In this document: positions 36,901-43,136 of the stretch, one piece after another | Position numbering within the stretch: position 1 is the stretch's first letter | Layout of the letters: each line of letters starts with the position of its first letter | From: Helochares maculicollis | Lineage: Eukaryota; Arthropoda; Insecta; Coleoptera; Hydrophilidae | Length of the DNA: 44,195 bases | Assembly: GCA_033557835.1 (NCBI GenBank) | Contig: JAWQRO010000291.1 | Location: 1-44,195, forward strand | Reading direction: 5' to 3' | The notes under the pieces: model-generated | What the model was told of the DNA's origin: nothing | Databases searched by the model: none | What the model saw: only the letters and a program-made list of their open reading frames with translations | Program-made: the position numbers and the translations under genes

Positions 36901-39900
36901 AATCCAGCGACCTAAATTTTCATGAGACTTATCAGTACTTTCGTTAAACTTAACTAGGTTATTACAGAATTTGCCAATTATAACATTGCCAAGATTCTCA
37001 TTGGACTTGCCAAGTTTATTATTCGAATTTCCTACCTTCTCATTTGAGTCCTGGCGCTTCTCGGTAGACTTTTCATCTGACATTGCTCCTTCCTCATTCA
37101 ATTTTTCCACTTTGGATTTTTCTCGCCTTTCACTCTCTTGCTTTTCACTCAATAATTCTTGCATTTCACTTGATTCTTCTTGCTCCCGATTCCATTGCTC
37201 CTGCTTCTTCTTCTGCTCCTCTTGATTTGCACTTTTCACTTCTTTGTCATTTGAAGGATCTTCCTTTCCATTCGATATTTCTTGCTGCTCACAAAATTCT
37301 TCCTGTTTTGACGTTACTTGCTCATTATTCCATTCGTGTTGTTTGTCATTCCATTTTTCGGGCTCGTCAGTTTCTTTCCCTGGTGTCTCACTAAATTCTT
37401 GTATCTCAGTTGATTCCACTCGTTTCTCACTTGGCTGCTTCTCACCAGTTTCATCTTGTTTCTCACTTGACTCTAATTGCTTCTCACTTAACTCTAATTG
37501 CTTCTCACTTGACTTTAATTGCTTCTCACTTGACTCTAATTGTTTCTCACTTGACTCTAATTGCTTCTCACCAGTTTCATCTTGCTTCTCATTTGGTTCT
37601 TGTTGCTTCGAATGTGATTCTTCTTGTCTCACGCCTAATTTTTTTCGTTTCTGATCCGATTCTTCTTGGCTCTCATTAAATTCTTGCTCCTTATTCAATT
37701 TTTCTTGCTCAGTATTGCATTTTATTCGACTTCGATCTAAATTAGTCTGATTGTCATCTGATTCTTTAATTTTTTCCTCCTTCTCGAAGAATGGTACCCG
37801 CTCTTCATTTGAATTTTCTTGCCTTGCATTAATTTTCTCTTGGCTCTCGCTATCTTTCTCTTGTTCATGATTACGTTTCTCAAGCTCAGAATTTGGTTTT
37901 TCAAACTTAATATCCGATATTTCCATACTTTCACATTCGTTTAAGCCGCCGTTAAGCCCATTAAATTTTTCATTTAATTTGCACTTATTTTCACATGATT
38001 TAATGAGCTCGGTATTTGACTTCACAGACTCCTCATTTGAGATATCCAAGTTCGCATTTGATTTCTTAAGTTCGCAATTTTTTTCAACAAGTTTATCTTT
38101 TGTTTCAGCAATTTCATCATTTGTTTCAGCAAGTTTATCTGTTGTTTCAACAAGTTTATCTTTTGTTTCAGCAATTTTATTTGTTTCAACAATTTCAGCG
38201 CTTGTTTCAGCAATTTTATCTGTCATTTCAACAAGTTTGTCTTTTGTTTCAGCAAGTTTATCTTTTGCTTCATCAAGTATTTCATGTGTTTTTACAAGTT
38301 TATTGTTTGTTTCAAAATGACTTTCACTTGATTCACCACCATTATCGTTAGGAGCACTGATATTACCATTTATTTTATTAAATGTGTCAGTTGCTGCAAT
38401 TTTATCACTGGCTTCCTGAAGATTTTCATTTTGGTCACCAAGTTTGTCGTTGGATGTACCGAGGTTTTTAATTGAATTACTTAGCTCGTTTGTTTGACCA
38501 AGTTTATAATTTGGTTTGGCCAGTTTGTCATTGCATTGCTTCTTATTTGTTTTGTCAATTGACTTAGCTATATTTACAAGTTTGTCACTAGATGTACCAA
38601 ACTTTTCATTTGTTTTGGAATTCTGCTCATTTGACTTATCAAGATTTGAAACACTATCATACAATTTCTCAAGATGACAGTTGGACTTGTCGTTGGATTT
38701 CTCATGCGATTTACTTTCACAAGAGTTGTTAATTTTATCCACTGTTTGACTAATAGTAGAATCTCCTAGCTTATGGTTGAGATTGTCACAACTTTTATCA
38801 AATTTGTCGTTTGTATTACCTTGAGCTTGATTGCTTCTACCGAGACTATCGTTGAATTTTCCCCGGTTTTCACAAAATTTGCCTCGACCTCCATGTGACT
38901 TGCCATCCCTTTCATTAGAATGCCCGAGATTGTCATTGTAATTGCTAAGACTTTCACTCGATTTCCCCAAGTCCCTGTAAATTTGGCTTAAGACATCTTT
39001 GGTTGTTCCAAGACTTTCATTGGTATTCTCGGCGGATTTACTGCGTTTATTACCGAGCTTCGCTAGGTTTTCAAAAAAATTACTCGGTTGGTCAACATCA
39101 GAGTTTTTCGCACGGTTGTCAAAGAAAGTTTTGCTCAAATTTTCATTCGAATTGTGAAAGTTCTCATTTGATTTCCTCAAGTTATCGTAGAACTTTTCTA
39201 GAATTTCACTGGAAATTCCCAAGTTCTCGTTATATTTCGCGAAATTCTCCTGCATCTTATTTAAGTTTTCGTTTGTCCGTCCGAAATTCTCATTCGCCTT
39301 CATTCTAATATCATTCAGCTTGATGAACTCACTTCGCATCGCCTCTTTGACTCTGTTCTGAGTCAGTTTTTCAAGGGTGTTCTGAAGACTTTTTTCGTTC
39401 CTGCCTCCTTCTCTAAATTTTTTCAGCAGCGGTTGGTGGATTTTCGTCGGTTGGGTTAACACATGATTCACAGTGAAAACAGTTGTAGTGGAAAATGGGG
39501 TAGAAGAGTTTGGGTTTGAAGAAATTGATGTCAAGGTTCCCAAAGCTGTCGTAGTTGATGTTGAGCTAGGGTTTGTTGCTGTAGACCCGTAGTTTGCTGG
39601 ACCAGAGCCTGAGTTTACCGTTATAGAATTGGAATTCGAGGTCAAAGTACTTGCTACCAAAGTGCCTGGATTTGTGGTTAAAATACTGGGGTTTGTCGTC
39701 AAAGTGCTCGAAGTTGAAGTGAAAGTAGTTGAAGTCGATCCTGTAGTGCTTAAACTCGGTGTTAAAGGACTAGGATGCGAAGGATTTATAGTCGAGGAAT
39801 TTTCGTTAAACCCCAAGGCATTTGTGTTCGGCTTTTGAGAATCCAAATTTGCTGAATTTGATGTTGACATAGTAGAAGTACTTGAGCTTCCCGAAGCAGT

Positions 39901-42762
39901 GGAGACGGAGCTCGTTAAGCATTGGTTTCCTGATTTTCCCACCGAGGAAACGCTGGCGCTTCCAGAAACCGGTGGTTGCGGAGCTGCTGCAGTAGGAGTT
40001 GTAGTTGACTTAGAAGATTGTGTTGCTGAGACTGGAGGTGCTGAAGATGGACTTGCTGGGACTTGAGTTGCCATCATGGAAGTTGCCATTGACAAGTTTG
40101 AATCTCTAGAGATAGGCGTCTTTGAGGCAGAGCTTGCCGAAACGGAGTTACCAGAACTACCCGAAATCGAATTCGCTGGAATACCCCCTCCTGACATTGG
40201 AGTAACAGGACTTGCTGGGATCGTTGTGCTCAAGAGGGGATTGGTGAGCATCGAGCTACTAGGGGTCATTTTGGCACCCATTGGGTGTGAGCCCGATATG
40301 CAAGTAGATGATTTAGGGCTGTGCTGCTGAGGTACATTTGGTAATTTGGGGCTGGTTGGTGCAACCATGTCGAAAGCCTTCCTCTGATTCAAATCGAGGT
40401 TTAAACCTGCCATTGTTGGTGCGGAAAACGGTAAGTGCTGCCCATATAGAAACGTATGGTAAGCTGCCATTACCCGAGGATCGTAAGATGGAAATCCGGG
40501 TGGCCCTGCTGAGTACAAAAACTGGTTTGGGTTGACATTAGGTGCTGCTAAATTTGGTATGAAGGGATTAGGTGGGGTGTAATTCAAATTAAGCTTTTCT
40601 CGTTTAGTGGGAGGCGATGAGCTTTTCGTTTTGGGGGAGTGGGGGCTTTTCGGAGATTTCCTGTCATTTTTCGGGGAATTCTGAAGCTTCAGCGGGTTGA
40701 AAATCGAAACGGAGCTGGTATTGATTTTCAAATCGGATTGGTTACTTAAGTTTGATGTATCGGGAGCGCGCTCCGAAATCGGTTTCAGAGTTTTTGGATC
40801 GATTTTCACGATCGAATGCTTTTTGATTTCTGTTTTTTCTGGCTTTTGCTGTGTTGTCGATATTTCCTGTTTGTCTTTTTCGGGACTGACGTGAACTTGG
40901 TATAAGGGTTTCACCCCCGATGCTGGATTGCCTAAATACCTCGGCATGTTGTTTCTCATTTTGAAAAATTTTGCAGGGCGAGCGTTTTTCAAATCGGAAT
41001 ACTTCGGATCCGGGTGAGATTTCGTGAGATTTGCTCTGGATATTTGAGGGTTCCACGTCTTCGGAGGGTCGCGCAGCGTTTTGTAGCCAATTGGAGTGCT
41101 GGGTTTATTTTTTATAACCATTTTATTAGTGTGTTGTGAACTTTCAGACATGCTTGCAGGTTTTTGAGAACTCGTTCCTGGTTGGATTTTGGGAACATTG
41201 ATCACTGGATTGTAAACGGGTGGCTTAGAAGGCATGTAGCAAGGAGGGGCTGCCATTGGGGACTTATACTTTTGCTGAGGAGGCTGTTGTACAATGCCAG
41301 AATTAGGTAGTTTCACTTGAGCATTGTTAAAATTGGTGTTTATGATAGTAGGTGGCTTTGATGACATCATCGTTTTATTGCTGCTCAAGGGTCGACTTTC
41401 ATCCATCAATCGTGGCTTTTTGGGAGGGTTAGTTAGATTCTGCAAGCTAAGCGAATGGTTCAATATGGTTGGCTTGGGTTGCTTTATCGGTGGCTCCCCA
41501 TCCAATTTGCTTGAATCTACATCAGAGAGTTTATGTTTTTTCCTTGTCGTTTCGCAAGTTTTCTCTCCTCCGGCTTTGGTCCCTGCAGCTGTCACCGATT
41601 CTTGAAGTTTATTCAATAGGTTAACACTATTTGTACTATCAGAACTGCTTTCATTTGTACTTGGCTGTGGAGCTGAGGATTTTGCCGCGCTTACCGTAGG
41701 CGTGGTCTGACTCTCCGCAATTGCAGCATCACTCTTTGGTTCGATTATACCACACTTAGCACCAGTTTCATCCAGAGCTTCTCTACTCTCATTTTTGGTA
41801 CTGCTACTAGTTGAGACACTTGTGGAACCCTTAAGGGAATTATCATTGCCCTTGGGTTCATTTGGTGTGGAGTCACTAATCTCCATAGGAGTTATCTTGC
41901 CCCTTCTGCCCACTACTTTATTAGTGGTTTCTTTAACTCTACTGGTGGAATCTTTACCTGTTGTTTTAACATGTTCTTTATTGGCGTCTTTACCGGTGCT
42001 TTCTTTGCCCGATACTTCTCTAGTAGAGGCTTCTCTGTTAGCAGCTTCTCTACTAGGATATTCTTTGACATCACTTTCTTTGCATCTGTTTTCTTTTGTA
42101 TTGCTCTCGTTCGCAGTACTTTCTTTGCCAATGTCTTCTTTGCCCAAACTTTCTTTGTTTCTGCTTTCTTTCCCTACACTTTCCTTGTCTTTACTAATAC
42201 CACTTATATTGGCCTCTTCTTTTTCAACAGTAGTCTTATCATCTTTGCTAGTAGTTCCCTTAACAGCAATTTTCTTTCGGGTCACAGCAGTGTAGCTCAT
42301 GCCCCCAAAACTAAGCGGCCTCTTATTGCTATCGCTGCTAACTCCTGTAATATTACCCTCAGGGAGATCAGTTGGCCCCTGAGTTAAGGCAGAAGCTTCT
42401 TTTTTGTTTTTCGATTTGGGTTTCCCTTTCTCTAAGGCTTTCAAAGCAGGCACTTCTCGTTTAGCAGTGGACTTACTAGGTGCAGGTTCTGCAGAATCGT
42501 TTGGCATTTCAGCCTCTTTCCTGTCCGCACTTTCCGTTTTTTCCACAATTCCATGCTCCGACATGATGTCTTCAATGGAATCTTGGATGCCCGTAATGCA
42601 CATCTCGCCGTTTTCACTGATCCTTAATTGCACTTCTTTCCAATCGTTATTATTGTTCATGGAATTTTGATCAGATTCCGTTTTGATTTCATCTTCAGTG
42701 TCGAGTTTCAGCCGTTTTGCCGTGTTTTCGTATATTCGATATGTCAATTCCAAAGGTCCTTT
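30100..42762 (-). CDS. Psc: Psc giant terminal exon: end of RAWUL plus a 4,220-residue, repeat-rich C-terminal region
   Basis: The acceptor CCTCTTCCAG precedes KGPLELTYRIYE, which closes the RAWUL domain in phase with WRR of the previous exon. The frame stays open for 4,220 codons to a TGA at 30102-30100. Approximate exon residues: 1-15 RAWUL end; 190-270 pentad KES repeats; 550-780 Psc/Su(z)2 homology blocks; 815-1095 Ser/Thr/Ala/Pro-rich; 1150-3945 charged N/S/E/K-rich repeats; 3946-4220 a basic tail with a KRLRLE nuclear-localisation-like motif. In Drosophila the disordered C-terminal region of PSC compacts nucleosome arrays and blocks remodelling. Whether this form does so is inference. 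The frame tolerates thousands of repeat-derived codons with no stop or frameshift, which argues strongly for selection on the full length. Drosophila PSC is about 1,600 residues in total. I would not begin translation at the in-frame TTG (42753): the exon starts upstream, at Lys 42762. Confidence 0.92.
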   Translation of the reverse strand, partial: KGPLELTYRIYENTAKRLKLDTEDEIKTESDQNSMNNNNDWKEVQLRISENGEMCITGIQDSIEDIMSEHGIVEKTESADRKEAEMPNDSAEPAPSKSTAKREVPALKALEKGKPKSKNKKEASALTQGPTDLPEGNITGVSSDSNKRPLSFGGMSYTAVTRKKIAVKGTTSKDDKTTVEKEEANISGISKDKESVGKESRNKESLGKEDIGKESTANESNTKENRCKESDVKEYPSREAANREASTREVSGKESTGKDANKEHVKTTGKDSTSRVKETTNKVVGRRGKITPMEISDSTPNEPKGNDNSLKGSTSVSTSSSTKNESREALDETGAKCGIIEPKSDAAIAESQTTPTVSAAKSSAPQPSTNESSSDSTNSVNLLNKLQESVTAAGTKAGGEKTCETTRKKHKLSDVDSSKLDGEPPIKQPKPTILNHSLSLQNLTNPPKKPRLMDESRPLSSNKTMMSSKPPTIINTNFNNAQVKLPNSGIVQQPPQQKYKSPMAAPPCYMPSKPPVYNPVINVPKIQPGTSSQKPASMSESSQHTNKMVIKNKPSTPIGYKTLRDPPKTWNPQISRANLTKSHPDPKYSDLKNARPAKFFKMRNNMPRYLGNPASGVKPLYQVHVSPEKDKQEISTTQQKPEKTEIKKHSIVKIDPKTLKPISERAPDTSNLSNQSDLKINTSSVSIFNPLKLQNSPKNDRKSPKSPHSPKTKSSSPPTKREKLNLNYTPPNPFIPNLAAPNVNPNQFLYSAGPPGFPSYDPRVMAAYHTFLYGQHLPFSAPTMAGLNLDLNQRKAFDMVAPTSPKLPNVPQQHSPKSSTCISGSHPMGAKMTPSSSMLTNPLLSTTIPASPVTPMSGGGIPANSISGSSGNSVSASSASKTPISRDSNLSMATSMMATQVPASPSSAPPVSATQSSKSTTTPTAAAPQPPVSGSASVSSVGKSGNQCLTSSVSTASGSSSTSTMSTSNSANLDSQKPNTNALGFNENSSTINPSHPSPLTPSLSTTGSTSTTFTSTSSTLTTNPSILTTNPGTLVASTLTSNSNSITVNSGSGPANYGSTATNPSSTSTTTALGTLTSISSNPNSSTPFSTTTVFTVNHVLTQPTKIHQPLLKKFREGGRNEKSLQNTLEKLTQNRVKEAMRSEFIKLNDIRMKANENFGRTNENLNKMQENFAKYNENLGISSEILEKFYDNLRKSNENFHNSNENLSKTFFDNRAKNSDVDQPSNFFENLAKLGNKRSKSAENTNESLGTTKDVLSQIYRDLGKSSESLSNYNDNLGHSNERDGKSHGGRGKFCENRGKFNDSLGRSNQAQGNTNDKFDKSCDNLNHKLGDSTISQTVDKINNSCESKSHEKSNDKSNCHLEKLYDSVSNLDKSNEQNSKTNEKFGTSSDKLVNIAKSIDKTNKKQCNDKLAKPNYKLGQTNELSNSIKNLGTSNDKLGDQNENLQEASDKIAATDTFNKINGNISAPNDNGGESSESHFETNNKLVKTHEILDEAKDKLAETKDKLVEMTDKIAETSAEIVETNKIAETKDKLVETTDKLAETNDEIAETKDKLVEKNCELKKSNANLDISNEESVKSNTELIKSCENKCKLNEKFNGLNGGLNECESMEISDIKFEKPNSELEKRNHEQEKDSESQEKINARQENSNEERVPFFEKEEKIKESDDNQTNLDRSRIKCNTEQEKLNKEQEFNESQEESDQKRKKLGVRQEESHSKQQEPNEKQDETGEKQLESSEKQLESSEKQLKSSEKQLELSEKQLESSEKQDETGEKQPSEKRVESTEIQEFSETPGKETDEPEKWNDKQHEWNNEQVTSKQEEFCEQQEISNGKEDPSNDKEVKSANQEEQKKKQEQWNREQEESSEMQELLSEKQESERREKSKVEKLNEEGAMSDEKSTEKRQDSNEKVGNSNNKLGKSNENLGNVIIGKFCNNLVKFNESTDKSHENLGRWIGSQIELTENQGLDDDEKKSKKKMPGRIEKYKCNITKSNLTSSGKDTEPNTLDRSETSRESETLADSAVDDRSEILEQSEIRNQSTKPDHSKIPDQSEISNQSEIFSQPKILDRSELSDKSEIFNKPEISHKSEIPDKSEIPDKSEIPDKSEIPDEFEIPDEYEIPDKSEILNKSEIPDDSETPNQLEVLKLSKIRDQSAILCEPKSAARSKFPGKFEILSESKIFEADNKMLDKELRRKSNDVLEQSDEIQANSNKNREVFNEVHGQFGKDRSIFIDQEKCKGIDESLEILVRPLDVKTSYENQANLIKNDEDCDEINEISKEDNIPSFEILEKHNESHESSVEPCEVVDQVIKTEVNTSKGYENQSLGEPVVTRFQKNSNENSENPNIIDDKIHLSEESYKDVCAVEENVSEKSLADAIFTDGQNHNNKIKKKPNDDNKCSDDYRKLHENENELQQDSTEIQEKSETNEICNEACQLLVAIPLESSDSPIELNMIRLNSNANQDILPSQNFNMKHLKSCETLTSNDGLLINNELLEESQKVDSNDDQLRELKDLHRNCNENRDIIVSLNENTNEGPVKTHENHDKTEESLSENLECFGNINDESNNVYENNQFKMQDDESCRKFDVKDSPKECHDKFCDDSEKPKDLHRNDNTNEDVLQVVEKPNEIPEKSHEYPEKLRIDEEPYEDLEKSSDISDIPKKICEKLDMHEKIVMQEDPEDPSVLDVPENSNKTISKSVGAPENVKDEDATPNAVQCSEFLENCNNSQQKFDDPEATEPCDNIAPVLEKSSENQNILLITHEKSNDRQDKSSDTHEKFKEVQEQYLEVSGKFFESSDKSNEVPDMSSDVTVKLNEVPDKSSEFKDKSSEFQDKSSEFQDKARESQDKSTEDPDKSNEASEYSDKMNEELNGFLKMPSDECKKSNDNSDQFPTLFHETRDKSNEPQRNLVAIVSMTSKETSNEIANRLENSIETQEKLQEIYDGEKSEGIHEQSITICGKSCVANEKPDAMPEESNEMCKQPVEMLVKPKEVHKNSGEESTANHEKSSAAQEILEGVRESPDEIHKSLVQDPQKSTNFYIEVSCDKTMNVAISPNDSSSKNSQITIDKTNRNSNDAQQVIRDICNKSNEIRQHIINESQLGITESLVNTNESLLNQSERQQDSVGNDECSRKANKRCGDTTEGHLPAKKLKLSTDETLQNISDGLHDNAAGESNDSQLRAKKSKVEVNESVLSVQDNTISTEEYQLGRAISPINASEENESHLTTENNTFVVKEIDKNSNTDHLNTDLIFSESCHNSEQSQLHMTEDQLKLTGHQVDATDKWPIITESEMIDNECLSNEPQIKGLESLVEVNSSRSCAEQINSNINEATSGCQIKDVLTLKVVTKQMNTIEGEICEHQLEANETQSKTNEGQNLSVAANVTQIENPENVIEANKSKGCLDPQIPHGAYVEINKNEILDVLTPNNSNESQIVAEENQTDLLVSTGLREHIKIIQMDDDRLKKDPNNTEVVSNDPREGFESSENNPNKSHNNTNEFHDISGDIRKHTDVLQKDTDVLQKDLDVLQKDTNVLQKDTDILQKDIDVLQKNANDIHNVNNDSEVGINDQIDSKKDKIVQLKTYSRQKKSRPIHVKIKKIIHTKIDDHACIKRKFTAANEDEMETIDGQVRSSDVPLDKTEDQVKKLKDGEKLEVSIPETPKKASENSKKKIPDLIKVSKDQLKICSRQIKARSQYKINNRGSNTESSQITSSLNLSLNVTQNKNSAPQHQLAAAQNQPSATRNQRSVTQNQFDATENQPNETQTPKTTSARSITSNKICLNTDKVLGVHMKLSQDKTATSERKVVKNATKTIAKKPALSKSVNQLQISVDEYRPRTNLRNLKTYARKSKPKNILSDFFKDISKTNVATLDDHLKAPEDPTKTPEDHHKTPEDHCKTPEEHYKTPEDHYKAPEDHYKTPENHYKTPEDHYKTPEDHLKTPASHLSAPFYFKTPERYMKTVETQLTTDRQQLDVDKSLLNYPEIAVENPDVSMNIPGMSSSHSEMSGMGNQPQNLGNQQKSSDSRAEHLENKVGEGQIDNLYKDTLSPSKSQVNWVKNQKDITNRQLKSSVSRMQCLGQDAGGQGKVPESQVNNPESQTGTRRGMIPEKKNRPMKIQRKLLIKKSTSAKKFDLEVSKNVAQNILKLPRTTKKCDKLAAGSLLGEESTPREKMLKIGSDQTQEDERPSKRLRLEHTERYDDLGIDFENDDVGKDIMETDKTVKEGSSNAETEPKQM
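30930..31190 (-). repeat. 21-bp repeat: K-T-P-E-D-H-Y heptads in Psc
   Basis: About twelve units run from KAPEDPT through KTPEDHH, KTPEDHC, KTPEEHY, KTPEDHY, KAPEDHY, KTPENHY, KTPEDHY, KTPEDHL to the degenerate KTPASHL and KTPERYM. The DNA copies are almost identical over about 30980-31180, so this is probably the youngest array. Nearly every unit holds Thr-Pro, a possible proline-directed kinase site. Confidence 0.9.
31515..31650 (-). repeat. 21-bp repeat: Gln/Asn-rich heptads in Psc
   Basis: About six units read NSAPQHQ, LAAAQNQ, PSATRNQ, RSVTQNQ, FDATENQ, PNETQTP. They share an [A/V]-T-x-N-Q core every seven residues. On the plus strand GTTGATTTTGAG-type blocks recur at 21 bases. Confidence 0.75.
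32127..32290 (-). repeat. 21-bp repeat: L-Q-K-D-T-D-V heptads in Psc
   Basis: Six to seven near-identical units read KHTDVLQ, KDTDVLQ, KDLDVLQ, KDTNVLQ, KDTDILQ, KDIDVLQ, KNANDIH. The plus strand repeats CCTTTTGAAGTACGTC-type blocks at 21-base spacing. Each unit carries two hydrophobics (V/I and L), so this is the array most able to form a short helix. Confidence 0.88.
34150..34510 (-). repeat. 21-bp repeat: D-K-S-[S/N]-E-x-x heptads in Psc
   Basis: Units include EKSNDRQ, DKSSDTH, EKFKEVQ, EQYLEVS, GKFFESS, DKSNEVP, DMSSDVT, VKLNEVP, DKSSEFK, DKSSEFQ, DKSSEFQ, DKARESQ, DKSTEDP and DKSNEAS. The three central units are near-identical at DNA level. The same [E/D]-K-[S/P]-x-E-x-x spacing can be traced in more decayed form on both sides (about 33.8-35.0 kb, for example EKPNEIP, EKSHEYP, EKPDAMP). 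Confidence 0.85.
36220..36745 (-). repeat. 18-bp repeat: S-E-I-P-D-K hexads in Psc
   Basis: About 28 consecutive six-residue units run from LDRSETSRE to SKIFEA, with consensus S-E-I-P-D-K. The four central units are perfect SEIPDK copies, and the outer units diverge (SEIFNK, PEISHK, SELSDK, FEIPDE, SKIRDQ). The unit is six residues, while the arrays on both sides are seven. The plus strand shows a repeated CAGGGATTTCAGATTTGT block. Confidence 0.9.
37400..37650 (-). repeat. 21-bp repeat: S-E-K-Q-L-E-S heptads in Psc
   Basis: The sequence reads NEKQDET, GEKQLES, SEKQLES, SEKQLKS, SEKQLEL, SEKQLES, SEKQDET, GEKQP, SEKRVES. The central units are almost identical at DNA level (CACTTGACTCTAATTGCTTCT on the plus strand, with few differences), pointing to recent expansion. 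The variant unit (EKQDET, GEKQ) occurs on both edges of the array. Weaker heptads in the same style continue on both sides (for example RQEESHSKQQEPNEKQ). Confidence 0.88.
38020..38310 (-). repeat. 21-bp repeat: E-T-x-D-[K/E]-[L/I]-[A/V] heptads in Psc
   Basis: Units include EAKDKLA, ETKDKLV, EMTDKIA, ETSAEIV, ETNKIA (one residue short), ETKDKLV, ETTDKLA, ETNDEIA, ETKDKLV, followed in the same register by EKNCELK, KSNANLD and ISNEESV. On the plus strand this is a repeated TTGTTTCAGCAA-type block every 21 bases. The register continues into the NENL-type heptads next door, so the two arrays look like variants of one repeat family. Confidence 0.85.
38760..39310 (-). repeat. Degenerate 21-bp repeat: heptads of the N-E-N-[L/F]-x-K-x type in Psc
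   Basis: The protein reads NENFGRT, NENLNKM, QENFAKY, NENLGIS, SEILEKF, YDNLRKS, NENFHNS, NENLSKT and continues less regularly (for example NESLGTT, RDLGKSS, NDNLGHS, NDSLGRS). The period is seven residues with a single hydrophobic position (Leu/Phe). A classical a/d coiled coil would need two, so a canonical coiled coil is not expected. Confidence 0.85.
39480..40320 (-). other. Ser/Thr/Ala/Pro-rich low-complexity segment of Psc
   Basis: About 280 residues are dominated by Ser, Thr, Ala, Pro, Asn and Gly, with runs such as SSTSTMSTSNSAN and TSTTFTSTSSTLTTNP. The segment is probably disordered and lies between the conserved Psc blocks and the charged repeats. It is followed by a more ordinary stretch (VNHVLTQPTKIHQPLLKKF, about 39475-39415) that could be a short conserved contact motif. 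Confidence 0.75.
40320..41095 (-). other. Conserved Psc/Su(z)2 homology blocks within the giant exon
   Basis: Reading right to left, the frame contains GYKTLRDPPKTWNPQISR (about 41090-41035), then ARPAKFFKMRNNMPRYLG and PLYQVHVSPEKDK (about 40990-40880), IVKIDPKTLKPISE (about 40810-40770), a Ser-Pro-Lys run (SPKSPHSPKTK, about 40650), and a Pro/Phe/Tyr-rich block (NPFIPNL, FPSYDPRVMAAYHTFLYG; about 40570-40430). From memory these resemble blocks shared by Drosophila Psc and Su(z)2 and conserved across insects. They show that the giant exon is a true PSC C-terminal region, not an unrelated repeat ORF fused to it. The identification is from memory, without alignment. Confidence 0.8.
41949..42195 (-). 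repeat. 15-bp tandem repeat coding for a [K/R]-E-[S/A]-x-x pentad in Psc
   Basis: Lys/Arg-Glu pairs recur almost exactly every five residues: KESLG, KEDIG, KESTA, NESNT, KENRC, KESDV, KEYPS, REAAN, REAST, REVSG, KESTG. On the plus strand this appears as recurrent TTCTTTG or TTCTCT blocks 15 bases apart. The repeat gives an alternating-charge segment near the start of the C-terminal region. Confidence 0.85.
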
Positions 42763-43136
42763 CTGGAAGAGGATTGAGATTAACCTTAGCTAGTTTTCTA
42801 CATTGCTCAATAAAATGTACAAAGTTGGAATTTGTAATTTTTGCACACAAAATTGTGTATTAAATAAAACTGCAACTTTTTTATTGAATAAGAAATTTTC
42901 CTAAATTGAATACAATTGAAAATTTTCAGTTTAACTTTTGTCCTTGGTTCTGGAATTGTTTTAAGCAAACCCAAAGTAGTTGTCGTGTTTTTGCCTTCCA
43001 CACAATTTAAAGCGACAACACGTAATGAGAAATACTTGATAGAAATCTACTTACGAATGTGTAACGTAAGCATTTCGTTAAATTTTAACAACTCTTTGTA
43101 GTCATTTATTAAGTAAAATAAGTGTTCAGCACTTAC
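42763..43136 (-). other. Psc intron before the giant exon
   Basis: This is a GT-AG intron of 374 bases, with donor GTAAGT (43136-43131) and an acceptor CTCTTCCAG ending at 42763. It is phase 0, between WRR and KGPLEL of the RAWUL domain. It is AT-rich and has no recognisable element. Confidence 0.9.

Noticed and set aside
42751..42753. TTG as start codon of the giant open frame
   Set aside because: A splice acceptor at 42763 and in-phase joining to the RAWUL exon show that the coding sequence continues upstream; no initiation is needed here.
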